A stretch of DNA of 40,097 nt from Selenomonadaceae bacterium (GCA_017390245.1 JAFPCE010000099.1:1-40097), one strand, 5' to 3'. Counted from the stretch's first letter, positions 32,173-40,087 are shown. Numbers and translations: made by a program. Notes: generated by a model not told the origin, from the sequence alone.

Positions 32173-32581
32173 CAGCATTTATACAGAGCTGATTGCCGAG
32201 CACAGCCGTTCAGCAGAAAACAAACATCCCCTGGCCTTTCCTACAGTTACACAGAAGGGCCGCAATCCCAGCTGCGGTGATGAAATTACTTTGCAGCTGC
32301 AGGTGAAAGATGGTGTTATAGAGGATGCAGCCTTTACTGGTATAGGCTGTGCCATTTCCCAGGCTTCTACCTCGATTATGATTGATTTAATTAAGGGAGA
32401 GACTGTGGAGCAGGCTAAACATCTGGCAGATTTATTCCTGAAGATGATTAAGCGGGAAATTAATGATGAAGCAGAGCTGGAGGAGCTGGATGAAGCTCTG
32501 GCCTTAAAAAATATTTCTAATATGCCAGCCAGGGTGAAATGTGCTGTGCTTTCCTGGCATACACTGCAGCAGATAATATAA
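32162..32581 (+). CDS. sufU: Zinc-dependent sulfurtransferase SufU
   Basis: A 139-residue IscU-like protein that takes sulfur from SufS and passes it to SufB. Zinc ligands Cys38 and Asp40 (NPSCGD), Cys63 (GIGCAISQAS) and Cys127 (RVKCAVLSW) are all present. The insertion of about 20 residues before the last Cys (EAELEELDEALAL) separates SufU from IscU. Last gene of the operon. Confidence 0.95.
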   Translation: MELDSIYTELIAEHSRSAENKHPLAFPTVTQKGRNPSCGDEITLQLQVKDGVIEDAAFTGIGCAISQASTSIMIDLIKGETVEQAKHLADLFLKMIKREINDEAELEELDEALALKNISNMPARVKCAVLSWHTLQQII

Positions 32582-32652
32582 AATATGGCCGGCAGTATTG
32601 CATTATATATAGCAAGCTGCCAGCCTGTATTTACAATTAAATTTTGGCAATA

Positions 32653-32684
32653 GAAAAAGGACGAAGAAAGCTTCGTCCTTTTCT
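32653..32684. terminator. Bidirectional terminator after sufU
   Basis: AAAAGGACGAAG pairs with CTTCGTCCTTTT around a 4-base loop (32655-32682), with T-runs in both directions. It closes the suf operon and may also end the convergent phosphoesterase transcript. Confidence 0.85.
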
Positions 32685-32687
32685 CAA

Positions 32688-32765
32688 CGGTTATATGACG
32701 TCCACCGCAATCAACACTTACAAAGCGATGAGGCCACTTCCTAACCTGTATGTAAGTATAGATAT
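32688..32765. other. GC-rich, structure-prone stretch without a gene
   Basis: The part from about 32690 to 32750 is clearly richer in GC than the AT-rich spacer around it, and the outer ends can pair (CTTACA with TGTAAG, about 32716 and 32752). I see no protein with a start and ribosome site here. It may be a small RNA, the end of a lost mobile element, or part of the leader or tail of a neighbour. The rest of the gap, 32766-32836, is AT-rich with nothing recognised. Confidence 0.35.
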
Positions 32766-32836
32766 TTTTACCTAGAATGTCAAGCAAATATTAGTAAAAT
32801 AATTCAAAAACATAATTGTTTCACACACAAAGACTA

Positions 32837-34087
32837 TTACTTTGCCAGTGTACAACTGTCCATTAGTAATCCATCGTGGGAATAGCAGTTAACAGTTAAT
32901 TTTGTCTCTGCAGCAGTTAGGGTTAAATAGTTATCAACTTCCGGCTGGGGCAGCATCACCTTATCAAAATGTCTGGTGCGGGGCACATCATAACGGCAGT
33001 TGCCAGCATTGCCTGTGTCAATATAAACAGGGCCATCCAGGGCGGGCCGGAAATTTTTAATGTGGTCATGGCGCCGGTAGGTATGCTGATGGGCTGTCAG
33101 CACCAGGTCGATATTAAGTTCATCAAAGTATGGCATGAAAACCCGGCCTACAGGATCAATGCTGTCATAAGGGTTGTCTGTTAGGGCAGCTTCATAGTTA
33201 ATGATGTCCTTGTGCATCAATACCACCTGCCATTTAGCTGTGGAAGCTTTTACCACTTGCGTAAGCCATGGCAGCTGGCTGTCTAGCAGCCCTGGCTGCA
33301 GCGGGTCAAGCTCTTCCATCATAGTATTAAGCACAATAAAATGTACAGAACCATAGGTGAAATCATAATAATACCGCTGCCATTTAAGGCTGCCATTGCC
33401 AGGCAGGGCAAAAAAGCTTAAAAAGGCCTTAGGCAGGTGGCAGAGCCATTGCAGGTTATAGGTTTCATGGTTGCCCATAACTGGTGCAAAGGGCAGCTGG
33501 GGCAGATGCTTTTCTATGGCCTGAAACCACTGGCGCCACTGGAACATGGCGGCACCATTGTCCACCAGGTCACCCATGTTCACAAAGAAAGCTGCATCTG
33601 TATTTTTGGAGAAGCCGGTTTCTGCTACATTGTGCCAGGTAGCATATCCATCGGAGCATTGGGAATCCGGGAAAATTAAAGCTTTAAAAGGTTGATTTGC
33701 TGCTGGTACAGAGAGTTTCTGCCAGTCAGAGGCTTCGTTGTCCTGGATAACCTGATAGCTATAAATATGGCCTGGCTGTAAGCTTTCCAATCTGGCGGTG
33801 CAGATATAAAAATCTTCATCTCCCAAAGTAAATTTATCAGTTTTAGGAGATATGCTGGATACGGATGCAGCTGCATCATTCAGTTTGTATTGCAGCTGCA
33901 CATTGCCATGGGGCTGCAGGCTATGCCACATAATAGTACGGCAGCATGGGTCTTCGGCCATAAGCTGACGCAAAAAAATAATATCGCTTTTACTGCTGGC
34001 GCTGGCAGCTTTTAATCCAGGCAGACACAGACTCAGCAGAGCTGCAGGTAATAGCTTTAAGAAGCTGCGGCGTGAAATGTCCGTCAT
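32837..34087 (-). CDS. Tat-exported purple-acid-phosphatase-like metallophosphoesterase
   Basis: A 416-residue secreted phosphoesterase. The N-terminus has the twin-arginine motif SRRSFLK followed by a hydrophobic stretch (to about residue 30), indicating export in folded form. A fibronectin-like purple-acid-phosphatase N-domain (about 32-135) precedes the calcineurin-like catalytic domain. Metal motifs: PDSQC (about 140), GDLVDNG, GNHE, MHKD and AHQHTYRR. Two successive ATGs exist; 34087 has better spacing from AGGAGG than 34090. The substrate is unknown; phosphate release outside the cytoplasm is the usual role. Confidence 0.87.
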   Translation of the reverse strand: MTDISRRSFLKLLPAALLSLCLPGLKAASASSKSDIIFLRQLMAEDPCCRTIMWHSLQPHGNVQLQYKLNDAAASVSSISPKTDKFTLGDEDFYICTARLESLQPGHIYSYQVIQDNEASDWQKLSVPAANQPFKALIFPDSQCSDGYATWHNVAETGFSKNTDAAFFVNMGDLVDNGAAMFQWRQWFQAIEKHLPQLPFAPVMGNHETYNLQWLCHLPKAFLSFFALPGNGSLKWQRYYYDFTYGSVHFIVLNTMMEELDPLQPGLLDSQLPWLTQVVKASTAKWQVVLMHKDIINYEAALTDNPYDSIDPVGRVFMPYFDELNIDLVLTAHQHTYRRHDHIKNFRPALDGPVYIDTGNAGNCRYDVPRTRHFDKVMLPQPEVDNYLTLTAAETKLTVNCYSHDGLLMDSCTLAK

Positions 34088-34243
34088 CATGAACCTCCTG
34101 AAGGTGTCTTAATATGGATATTTAACAAAAAACATTGTACAATAGCATTATATGTAAATTCAGGAAAAATTAACATACCTGATTTAAAGTAAGCTAAAGC
34201 TGTTGCTATACGCTGATTATAAATAAAGGAAGTATTGCGTAAT

Positions 34244-34708
34244 ATGGATAATATGATGAAAAGCATAATGGAAAAAAAGCTGCAGGGAGAAATTTCAGAT
34301 ATAACCCGCCACCATTTGGAGAATTTTTATAAGGATAATCCTTTTCCAGAGGTTATTGGTCTGCATATAGAAAATATAGAATATGGCAGTGTAACCATGC
34401 GCCTGGATGTGAGGCATGACCTGACTAATTTTTATGGCATTGCCCATGGGGGTGTAGCCATGAGTCTGGCGGATACAGCTATGGGTGCTACCTGTCTGTC
34501 CTGTAATAAAAAAGTAGTAACCCAGGCCCTGAATTATAATTTTATCCGGGCGGCTGTAGAGGGAACCAGGCTCATAGCCACTGGCAGGGTTATACATAAT
34601 GGTTTAAAAACCATGGTGTGCGAAACGGAAGTGAAGGATGAGGAAGGGGAGCTCTATGGCAAGGCTACAGGCACCTTCTTTGTCATAGGCGCTTTTGATG
34701 GCAAATAA
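34244..34708 (+). CDS. PaaI-family hotdog-fold thioesterase
   Basis: A 154-residue single hotdog domain. YGIAHGGVAMSLADTAMG (about residues 64-81) is the active-site region of the PaaI/YigI group, with the catalytic Asp in the LAD helix. NYNFIRAAVEGTRLIATGRVI forms the next strands. It should hydrolyse an acyl-CoA, probably a short or aromatic one; the real substrate is unclear. ATG 34244 is favoured; an in-frame TTG at 34235 is only two bases after AAGGAAG. Confidence 0.85.
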   Translation: MDNMMKSIMEKKLQGEISDITRHHLENFYKDNPFPEVIGLHIENIEYGSVTMRLDVRHDLTNFYGIAHGGVAMSLADTAMGATCLSCNKKVVTQALNYNFIRAAVEGTRLIATGRVIHNGLKTMVCETEVKDEEGELYGKATGTFFVIGAFDGK

Positions 34709-34803
34709 TGACTCTGGATTAAGAGATTATTTACTGCTGGGAAAACAGAAAATCTCCTGACTTTTTCTGCAGCAGCTAAAAACATATAAAAATATATAAG
34801 GAG

Positions 34804-34842
34804 ACGAAAAAATACCCGTGGCTGGCCACGGGTATTTGTGCT
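34804..34842. terminator. Strong bidirectional terminator
   Basis: AAATACCCGTGG pairs perfectly with CCACGGGTATTT around CTGG (34810-34837). On the minus strand six T residues follow, so it mainly ends the PRC-barrel gene; on the plus strand it may end the thioesterase transcript. Confidence 0.88.
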
Positions 34843-34876
34843 TTATATGCAATTATGTAATATGCTGTTGAAAATA

Positions 34877-35740
34877 TTACTGAACGTTCATGGAAAGAGT
34901 GATGAACTGGTTAGCCATCTGTACCTTCTGGAGAACTGCTTCAGTAACTACAGCACCCTTTTCTACCAGTACTACGCCTTCAGCGTTGGTAATCTGGCGG
35001 GTAACCTTCTTGCCTAAGAGGTAACGGCGCTGTCTGTCCATGGTAACCTTGTCTGCCTGCTGGATATCGTTGTCAGCCTTTGGAGCTGGAGCAGGTTCTG
35101 GCTTTACCTCTGGAGCAGGCTCAGCCTTTGGCTCTTCCTTAACTTCAGGTTTTACCTCTGGAGCAGGCTCAGCCTTTGGCTCTTCCTTAACCTCAGGCTT
35201 AACTTCTGGAGCAGGTTCAGCCTTTGGAGCTTCCTTGACCTCAGCCTTTGGGGCTACTGGTTCAGTTTTTTTTTCAATGGTATCAGAATCGATAACGGTT
35301 ACCTGCTTACCAAAAATGGAAATCTGCTCGCTGCTGGTCTCAGAGAGAGAACCGTCAGCACTTTCGATTTCAACCTTTTCAATTTTGCCGGTTTCGCCAA
35401 TATAAATTTCTACTACCTTACCCTGGATAGTACCGGATTTGGTAATAGCCTTGGTGCCGATAATCTTGATATTCGCATCAAGCATTGCCTCATAATCACC
35501 AGCATCCTCAAGGGTGAGAATGTTTTCACTGTTGGTAACGGTAACTGCATCATGACCAATAGCAATAACAGAGGAATAAGGCAGCAGCTTGACACCGCGG
35601 TACCAATCCTCATCCTCGATGGTAATGGCTGCGATGGTGCCATTTTTAGCATCAACCAATAAGGTTTTGCTCATACCTAGCTCGCGGCCCTCAGTGATAC
35701 TGATAACTGGAAGGCCAAGAATTTCTACACTTTTCTTCAT
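34877..35740 (-). CDS. PRC-barrel protein with Pro/Ala/Lys/Glu repeat linker
   Basis: A 287-residue soluble protein. Two PRC-barrel-like units occupy about residues 1-80 (VEILGLPVISITEGRELG) and 85-155 (IIGTKAITKSGTIQGKVVEI). A linker (about 160-225) contains a 16-residue unit built on PEVKEEPKAEPAP, repeated nearly three times. A third compact part (about 230-287) begins DRQRRYLLGKKVTRQI and ends with ITLSMNVQ. PRC barrels bind proteins or RNA, often near the envelope; the function here is unknown. It is 45 bases after a TPR membrane protein with a similar linker and shares its strand, so they are likely an operon and perhaps partners. Confidence 0.85.
   Translation of the reverse strand: MKKSVEILGLPVISITEGRELGMSKTLLVDAKNGTIAAITIEDEDWYRGVKLLPYSSVIAIGHDAVTVTNSENILTLEDAGDYEAMLDANIKIIGTKAITKSGTIQGKVVEIYIGETGKIEKVEIESADGSLSETSSEQISIFGKQVTVIDSDTIEKKTEPVAPKAEVKEAPKAEPAPEVKPEVKEEPKAEPAPEVKPEVKEEPKAEPAPEVKPEPAPAPKADNDIQQADKVTMDRQRRYLLGKKVTRQITNAEGVVLVEKGAVVTEAVLQKVQMANQFITLSMNVQ
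35109..35250 (-). repeat. Tandem 48-base repeat inside the PRC-barrel gene
   Basis: Two almost identical 48-base units (35109-35156 and 35157-35204) and a third diverged copy after 35205. Each encodes 16 residues, so gain or loss of units keeps the frame; length variation between strains is likely. Confidence 0.85.
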
Positions 35741-35785
35741 GGGAATTCCTCCTGATTTTGAATGAAATTTGGGAATTAATAAATT

Positions 35786-36919
35786 TTAACAAGACCTTTT
35801 ATTATTATATAAGGTCTCGATTTGTAACATAATGTCTTTCGGAATAGTATCCTGTGGTTTGCCAGCATACTCTGTGCCAGCTGTAAACTCCTGCAGTATG
35901 GATACGTACAGGATGCTGTCAGCAAACTGATCCTTAAAGCTGCTGTTAGAAGCTACTGCCTTCAGCTTAAAGGCAGATTCATAGGCCTGCAGGGCATCCT
36001 TGTATGCACCCTGGCTCTTATAGATATTGGCCAGCTCAATTACTACAAATGGTGCATAACTGTCATCTGCATATCTAAGCAGAGCTGCCTTGTATGCGGT
36101 AATGGCCTGTTTAGAATCCTGTCTGCTGTTAGCCAGGAAGGCGAAATCCAGCAGATCGTCTAAGGTCTTTAAATGAGGCATTAAATCTGGCTGCTGAGGC
36201 TTAACTGCAGGTTTGGTTTTAACTGCAGGCTTAGCCTTGATCTTAGGTTTAGCTTCGGCCTTAGGCACTGCAGGCTCCGTCTTGACCTCAGGTTTAGCTT
36301 CGGCCTTAGGCGCTGCAGGTTCAGCCTTAGCTTCAGGTTTTGTCACTTCCGCAATTACTGGAGCTGCTATCTTCCTGTCACTTGGTAACTTGATGATTTC
36401 AACCTTAGTTTCAGACTTAGTCTCAGCTTTAGCCTCAATACCTGGTTCAGGTACAGCTTTGCCAGTATTAGCAAGGTTTTCTGCAGGTGGTGCAGGAGCT
36501 GCTTCTTTGATAACAGGCTCCTTGATACTGATGGAATCTGCTTCTGCCACTGTATTTTCAGCAGTGGAGGCCATGACAGGTGCTTCAGCCGGAGCTGCTG
36601 CCGTTTCGGCTGTGTCTGCCGGAGCTTCTGCTCCAGACAGTGCTGCTTTACGCTGGAAATGCAAAAGCAGGCTGTTAAAAGCTGTAGTAGTTACTGCGGC
36701 CAGTAAAAGCAGGCAGCCCAGGGTATAAAAATAAGATATATTTAAAAATGGAACTAAAGCAATCATGGCATAATTAATGCCTGCAGCCCAAAGAGCACAC
36801 ATCAGCAGAGATGCCAGAGGCACCCTCATGCCTGTCCATTTTCCTGCCATATAAACTGTAGCAATGCCTGTAAATAAAATTGCAAAAATTATGTAAAAAA
36901 AGGTCACAAATAACACCAC
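35786..36919 (-). CDS. Membrane-anchored TPR protein with Ala/Pro/Lys/Glu linker
   Basis: A 377-residue protein. Three hydrophobic segments (about residues 2-25, 35-58 and 63-90) are followed by a long low-complexity region (95-245). It has EA/PA/AE tracts, then a basic part with repeated KAEAKPEVKTEP-like units. A TPR-like C-terminal domain (about 255-377) contains TLDDLLDFAFLANSRQDSKQA and KSQGAYKDALQAYESAF. The linker resembles that of the PRC-barrel gene downstream, a clue to shared ancestry of the linkers or joint function. The function is not recognised. Linkers of this sort often span the periplasm or peptidoglycan. Confidence 0.8.
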   Translation of the reverse strand: MVLFVTFFYIIFAILFTGIATVYMAGKWTGMRVPLASLLMCALWAAGINYAMIALVPFLNISYFYTLGCLLLLAAVTTTAFNSLLLHFQRKAALSGAEAPADTAETAAAPAEAPVMASTAENTVAEADSISIKEPVIKEAAPAPPAENLANTGKAVPEPGIEAKAETKSETKVEIIKLPSDRKIAAPVIAEVTKPEAKAEPAAPKAEAKPEVKTEPAVPKAEAKPKIKAKPAVKTKPAVKPQQPDLMPHLKTLDDLLDFAFLANSRQDSKQAITAYKAALLRYADDSYAPFVVIELANIYKSQGAYKDALQAYESAFKLKAVASNSSFKDQFADSILYVSILQEFTAGTEYAGKPQDTIPKDIMLQIETLYNNKRSC

Positions 36920-36977
36920 TACGCTTTATTTTTTGATAAAATATAAGTGAGTTTATAATATAACTCAAACAATTGTA

Positions 36978-37086
36978 AAATTTCGACATCACTCTGAAAA
37001 ATCCTGCATAGCATATTTTTTATTTATAGGCAGGGAATTTTCTATAAATGTCGAATTGTGAGTATGCAGGAAAAATTTTCTGCATA
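36978..37086. repeat. Nested inverted repeats in the divergent gap before ptsH
   Basis: TTCGACAT (36982-36989) and ATGTCGAA (37048-37055) are perfect inverted copies, and the sequence between them can pair imperfectly further. To the right TATGCAG (37063-37069) and CTGCATA (37080-37086) flank an A5T4 tract, and another CTGCATA lies at 37004-37010. This lies between the TPR gene and ptsH and probably contains their control sites. I see no clean -35/-10 pair; AT-rich -10-like sequence (TATAAC) lies at 37107-37112. Confidence 0.5.
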
Positions 37087-37138
37087 AATATTACAATTAA
37101 TTATAGTATAACATAAACTGAGAAATGAGGGGAAACAA

Positions 37139-37411
37139 ATGAGAGAAGAAAAATTTACTATTGTTAATGAGCAGGGTTTACACGCACGTCCAGCAGGCCA
37201 GATAGCTAAAGAATCCAGGAATTATAAATCTAAGATTACTTTAACTATTCCTGAAACTGGCAAAAAATCTGATGCTAAGAGTTTGATGGGGATTATGACT
37301 CTGAAGGCAAAGAAGGGCACTGTTATCACCATTACTGCAGATGGTGAGGATGAAGATGCAGTTATTGAAAGATTTGGCGAATTGATTAAAACCGGCTTTG
37401 GTGAGGATTAA
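37139..37411 (+). CDS. ptsH: Phosphocarrier protein HPr
   Basis: A 90-residue PTS phosphocarrier. His15 in GLHARPAG accepts phosphate from enzyme I. Ser48 in DAKSLMGIM corresponds to the regulatory serine of Gram-positive-type HPr, so control by an HPr kinase is possible. GAGGGGA precedes the ATG. ptsI follows 48 bases on, in one operon. No sugar-specific enzyme II is in the window, so the role (sugar uptake or only regulation) cannot be decided. Confidence 0.96.
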   Translation: MREEKFTIVNEQGLHARPAGQIAKESRNYKSKITLTIPETGKKSDAKSLMGIMTLKAKKGTVITITADGEDEDAVIERFGELIKTGFGED

Positions 37412-37458
37412 AGTCAAAGAGAGTTTTGATAGGAATCTACAACCAGGAGGTTAGAAAA

Positions 37459-39174
37459 ATGTCAGATAATTTTAAGGGCATGGGAGCTATTCCAGGTATT
37501 GCTATTGGCAGAATCAAGCTGGTGGGACAGGACTTAACCAAGTATTTAGCTGCCTATAAGCCAGGAGATAAGGCTGAGGAACTGGAAAAGCTGAACAAAG
37601 CTATAGAAATGTCTGCAGAGATATTGGAGAAAAATGTTGAAGCCATGCGGGCAAAGGGGCAGGACGACCAGGCAGATATCATGGAAGCTCATTCCATGCT
37701 GGTACAAGATCCTATGCTGACAGATGGCATGGTGGAAAAAACTGAAGAATTAGGCAATGCTGCAGAGGCGGTAATAGCTTCCTCTCAGGAGTCAGCAGCC
37801 ATTTTTGCGGAAATGGATGATGATTACCTGCGGGAAAGAGCAGCGGATGTGCTGGACGTAGGCAAGCGTATTGCCAAGGTTATTCTTGGTATCAAGGAGC
37901 CAGAGCTGGGAGATGAAAAGCTGATTCTCTGCGGCTATTCCGTAGAACCATCTGCTGTAGCTGCTGTTCCAGATGAAAAGATTGCCGGTGTCATCATGGG
38001 TGAGGGCAGTACAACCTGCCATGCTGTTATTATTGCCAAGTCCAGAGCTATTCCTACTGTAGTGGGTTTAGATAAAACAGCTGACGAGCTGCCTGATGGC
38101 AGCCTGGCTATTTTAAATGGCAAGTCTGGTGAAATTATCGTTAATCCAGAGCCGGAGGTACTGGCTGATTATAAGCAGAAGCTGAAGAAAATCCAGGAGG
38201 ACATTGCCAGATATCTGGCCCTGAAGGATGCTCCTGCTGAAACAAAGGATGGAGTACAGATTCAGCTGGCCTGCAATATCAGCTCTCCAGCTGATGCAGA
38301 GTCTGCAGAAAAGTATGGCAATAAGGGCATTGGCTTGTTCCGTTCAGAATTCCTCTTTATGCAAAGTAATGATATTCCATCTGAGGAAACTCAGTATGAG
38401 AGCTATGCTAAGGCTGTAAAAGCCTGCAAGGGTGAGATGTGCGTTATCCGTACCCTGGATATTGGTGGTGATAAGCCATTGCCATATCTCAATATTCCTA
38501 AGGAGGATAATCCTTTCCTGGGTTATCGTGCGATTCGTATCAGCCTGCAGCACAAGGAAATATTCATGCCACAGCTGAAGGCTATTCTCCGTGCCGGTGT
38601 CTTTGGTCCAACAGGCATTATGGCACCCATGGTTATCAGCGTAGATGAGGTCCTGCAGCTGCGGGGCGTTATCAGAGAAGCCATGCAGGAGCTGGAGGAT
38701 GAAGGCAAGGAATATTCCAAGCATGTGCAGGTAGGCATTATGGTTGAAACACCAGCAGCTGCTGTCATGACGCCAATGCTGGGTAAATATGTAGACTTTT
38801 TCAGCATTGGTACTAATGATCTGGTACAGTACACCCTGTCTGTAGACAGAATCAATCCTAATGTAGGTTATCTGTATAACCATTTCCATCCAGCAGTATT
38901 ACAGCTGATTCAGCGTACTATTGAGGCTGCTGAAAAGCACAATATCTGGTCTGGCATGTGCGGTGAAATGGCCAGCGATCCTTATGCGGCTGTTATTCTC
39001 ATGGCAATGGGTATCAAGGAGCTCAGCATGAGTGCACCATCCATTCCAAGAGTTAAGGAAATGATTCGTTCTGTTACCTATCAGCAGGCTAAGGAAATCT
39101 TAAATGCTGTTATGGATCTGGAAAATGGCCAGGAAGTAGCAGAATATCTCCATAAAGCATTGGGTGAAAAATAA
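37459..39174 (+). CDS. ptsI: PTS enzyme I (phosphoenolpyruvate-protein phosphotransferase)
   Basis: A 571-residue enzyme that moves phosphate from PEP to itself and then to HPr. The active-site His188 lies in STTCHAVIIAKSRAIPTVVG; the usual Ser before it is Cys187. PEP- and metal-binding parts are normal: GLFRSEFLFM, DIGGDKPLPY, FSIGTNDLVQY and MCGEMA. ATG 37459 follows AGGAGG; the longer frame starting at 37426 is not supported. A terminator follows. Confidence 0.96.
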   Translation: MSDNFKGMGAIPGIAIGRIKLVGQDLTKYLAAYKPGDKAEELEKLNKAIEMSAEILEKNVEAMRAKGQDDQADIMEAHSMLVQDPMLTDGMVEKTEELGNAAEAVIASSQESAAIFAEMDDDYLRERAADVLDVGKRIAKVILGIKEPELGDEKLILCGYSVEPSAVAAVPDEKIAGVIMGEGSTTCHAVIIAKSRAIPTVVGLDKTADELPDGSLAILNGKSGEIIVNPEPEVLADYKQKLKKIQEDIARYLALKDAPAETKDGVQIQLACNISSPADAESAEKYGNKGIGLFRSEFLFMQSNDIPSEETQYESYAKAVKACKGEMCVIRTLDIGGDKPLPYLNIPKEDNPFLGYRAIRISLQHKEIFMPQLKAILRAGVFGPTGIMAPMVISVDEVLQLRGVIREAMQELEDEGKEYSKHVQVGIMVETPAAAVMTPMLGKYVDFFSIGTNDLVQYTLSVDRINPNVGYLYNHFHPAVLQLIQRTIEAAEKHNIWSGMCGEMASDPYAAVILMAMGIKELSMSAPSIPRVKEMIRSVTYQQAKEILNAVMDLENGQEVAEYLHKALGEK

Positions 39175-39185
39175 ATTTGGTATAT

Positions 39186-39218
39186 AATAATGGCGTCATA
39201 AGACACCATTATTTTTTT
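39186..39218 (+). terminator. Intrinsic terminator between ptsI and ung
   Basis: AATAATGG-C-GTC pairs with GAC-A-CCATTATT (one mismatch, loop ATAA), followed by seven T residues. The T-run ends directly at the GGAGG of ung, so readthrough would be needed for transcription of ung from ptsH, unless it has its own promoter inside ptsI. Confidence 0.88.
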
Positions 39219-39230
39219 GGAGGAATATCG

Positions 39231-39905
39231 TTGGAAATTTTTAAAAATGACTGGGGCAAATATTTAAAGGAAGAAATGGCCAAGCCATACTATCAGCAGC
39301 TGCGCCAGTTTTTGATACAGGAATACCGGCAGAATGTGGTTTATCCTGATATGTATGATATTTTTAACGCATTGCATTATACCAGCTATGCTGATACTAA
39401 AGTGCTGATTTTGGGACAGGATCCATATCATGAACCTGGCCAGGCCCATGGTCTGAGTTTCTCCGTGATGCCTAATGTACCACCGCCTCCATCTCTGGTA
39501 AATATTTACAAGGAGCTGGCTGATGATTTAGGCTGCAGTGTACCTGATAATGGCTGCCTGCTGCCCTGGGCTAAGCAAGGGGTGCTTTTACTGAACACTG
39601 TTTTAACTGTCAGAGCCCATCAGGCTAATTCCCACAGGGACAAGGGCTGGGAAAGCTTTACAGACAAAATTATTTCTCTCTTAAATGAAAGAGAAATACC
39701 CGTAGCCTTTATTTTGTGGGGAAGTCCTGCCAGACGGAAAAAAGCCTTAATTACCAACAGGCGTCATTTAATTATTGAGTCTGCCCATCCCAGCCCTTTG
39801 TCTGCCTACAGGGGCTTTTTTGGCAGCCACCCATTTTCCCGTGTTAACAGCTTTTTAACAGCTAATGGTATAGAACCAATTAACTGGCAGCTGCCAAATA
39901 TCTGA
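39231..39905 (+). CDS. ung: Uracil-DNA glycosylase
   Basis: A 224-residue family-1 UDG that removes uracil from DNA for base-excision repair. GQDPYHEPGQAHGL holds the water-activating Asp64; HPSPLSAYRGFFG holds His186 and the minor-groove loop; LLLNTVLTV is the uracil-binding strand. The start is TTG 39231, with GGAGG seven bases before it; this gives the normal family length. No ATG fits better: the next ATG in frame lies after the conserved start. TTG start plus terminator just upstream suggests low expression. Confidence 0.95.
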   Translation: MEIFKNDWGKYLKEEMAKPYYQQLRQFLIQEYRQNVVYPDMYDIFNALHYTSYADTKVLILGQDPYHEPGQAHGLSFSVMPNVPPPPSLVNIYKELADDLGCSVPDNGCLLPWAKQGVLLLNTVLTVRAHQANSHRDKGWESFTDKIISLLNEREIPVAFILWGSPARRKKALITNRRHLIIESAHPSPLSAYRGFFGSHPFSRVNSFLTANGIEPINWQLPNI

Positions 39906-39921
39906 TTTTCTGGAAAATGTG

Positions 39922-39950
39922 TTGACAAGAAGTTAAAATTGCGGTAATAT
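39922..39950 (+). promoter_or_regulatory. tRNA-Gln promoter
   Basis: TTGACA (39922-39927), 17 bases, TAATAT (39945-39950), ending 20 bases before the tRNA. Confidence 0.88.
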
Positions 39951-39970
39951 ATCATTCGTCAACAGAATAT

Positions 39971-40046
39971 TGGGGTATCGCCAAGTTGGTAAGGCACTGG
40001 ATTCTGAATCCAGCATGCGTTGGTTCGAGTCCAGCTACCCCAGCCA
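39971..40046 (+). tRNA. tRNA-Gln (anticodon CTG), CCA encoded
   Basis: The acceptor arm TGGGGTA pairs with TACCCCA (40036-40042). The D-arm GCC/GGC, the anticodon stem CTGGA/TCCAG with loop TTCTGAA (anticodon CTG) and a T-arm with loop TTCGAGT all fold. Discriminator G and an encoded CCA follow. It reads CAG. Confidence 0.95.
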
Positions 40047-40056
40047 TTGCAATAAT

Positions 40057-40087
40057 GCATCACTTCTGTAGTGGTGCTTTTATTTTT
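40057..40087 (+). terminator. Intrinsic terminator after tRNA-Gln
   Basis: GCATCAC pairs with GTGGTGC (one G-T pair; 40057-40063 with 40071-40077) and TTTTATTTTT follows. It shows the tRNA is transcribed alone. Confidence 0.88.

Noticed and set aside
32179..32787. 202-codon minus-strand frame running over sufU and the spacer after it
   Set aside because: It crosses a perfect terminator hairpin and overlaps all of sufU, whose zinc ligands are intact. No ribosome site. Only the GC-rich spacer part was kept as a curiosity.
35109..35250. Possible CRISPR-like or intergenic tandem array
   Set aside because: The 48-base units are in frame within the PRC-barrel gene, have no spacers, and encode a Pro/Ala/Lys/Glu linker.
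38344..38889. 181-codon minus-strand frame inside ptsI
   Set aside because: Antisense to conserved enzyme I motifs; no start signals and no recognisable domain.
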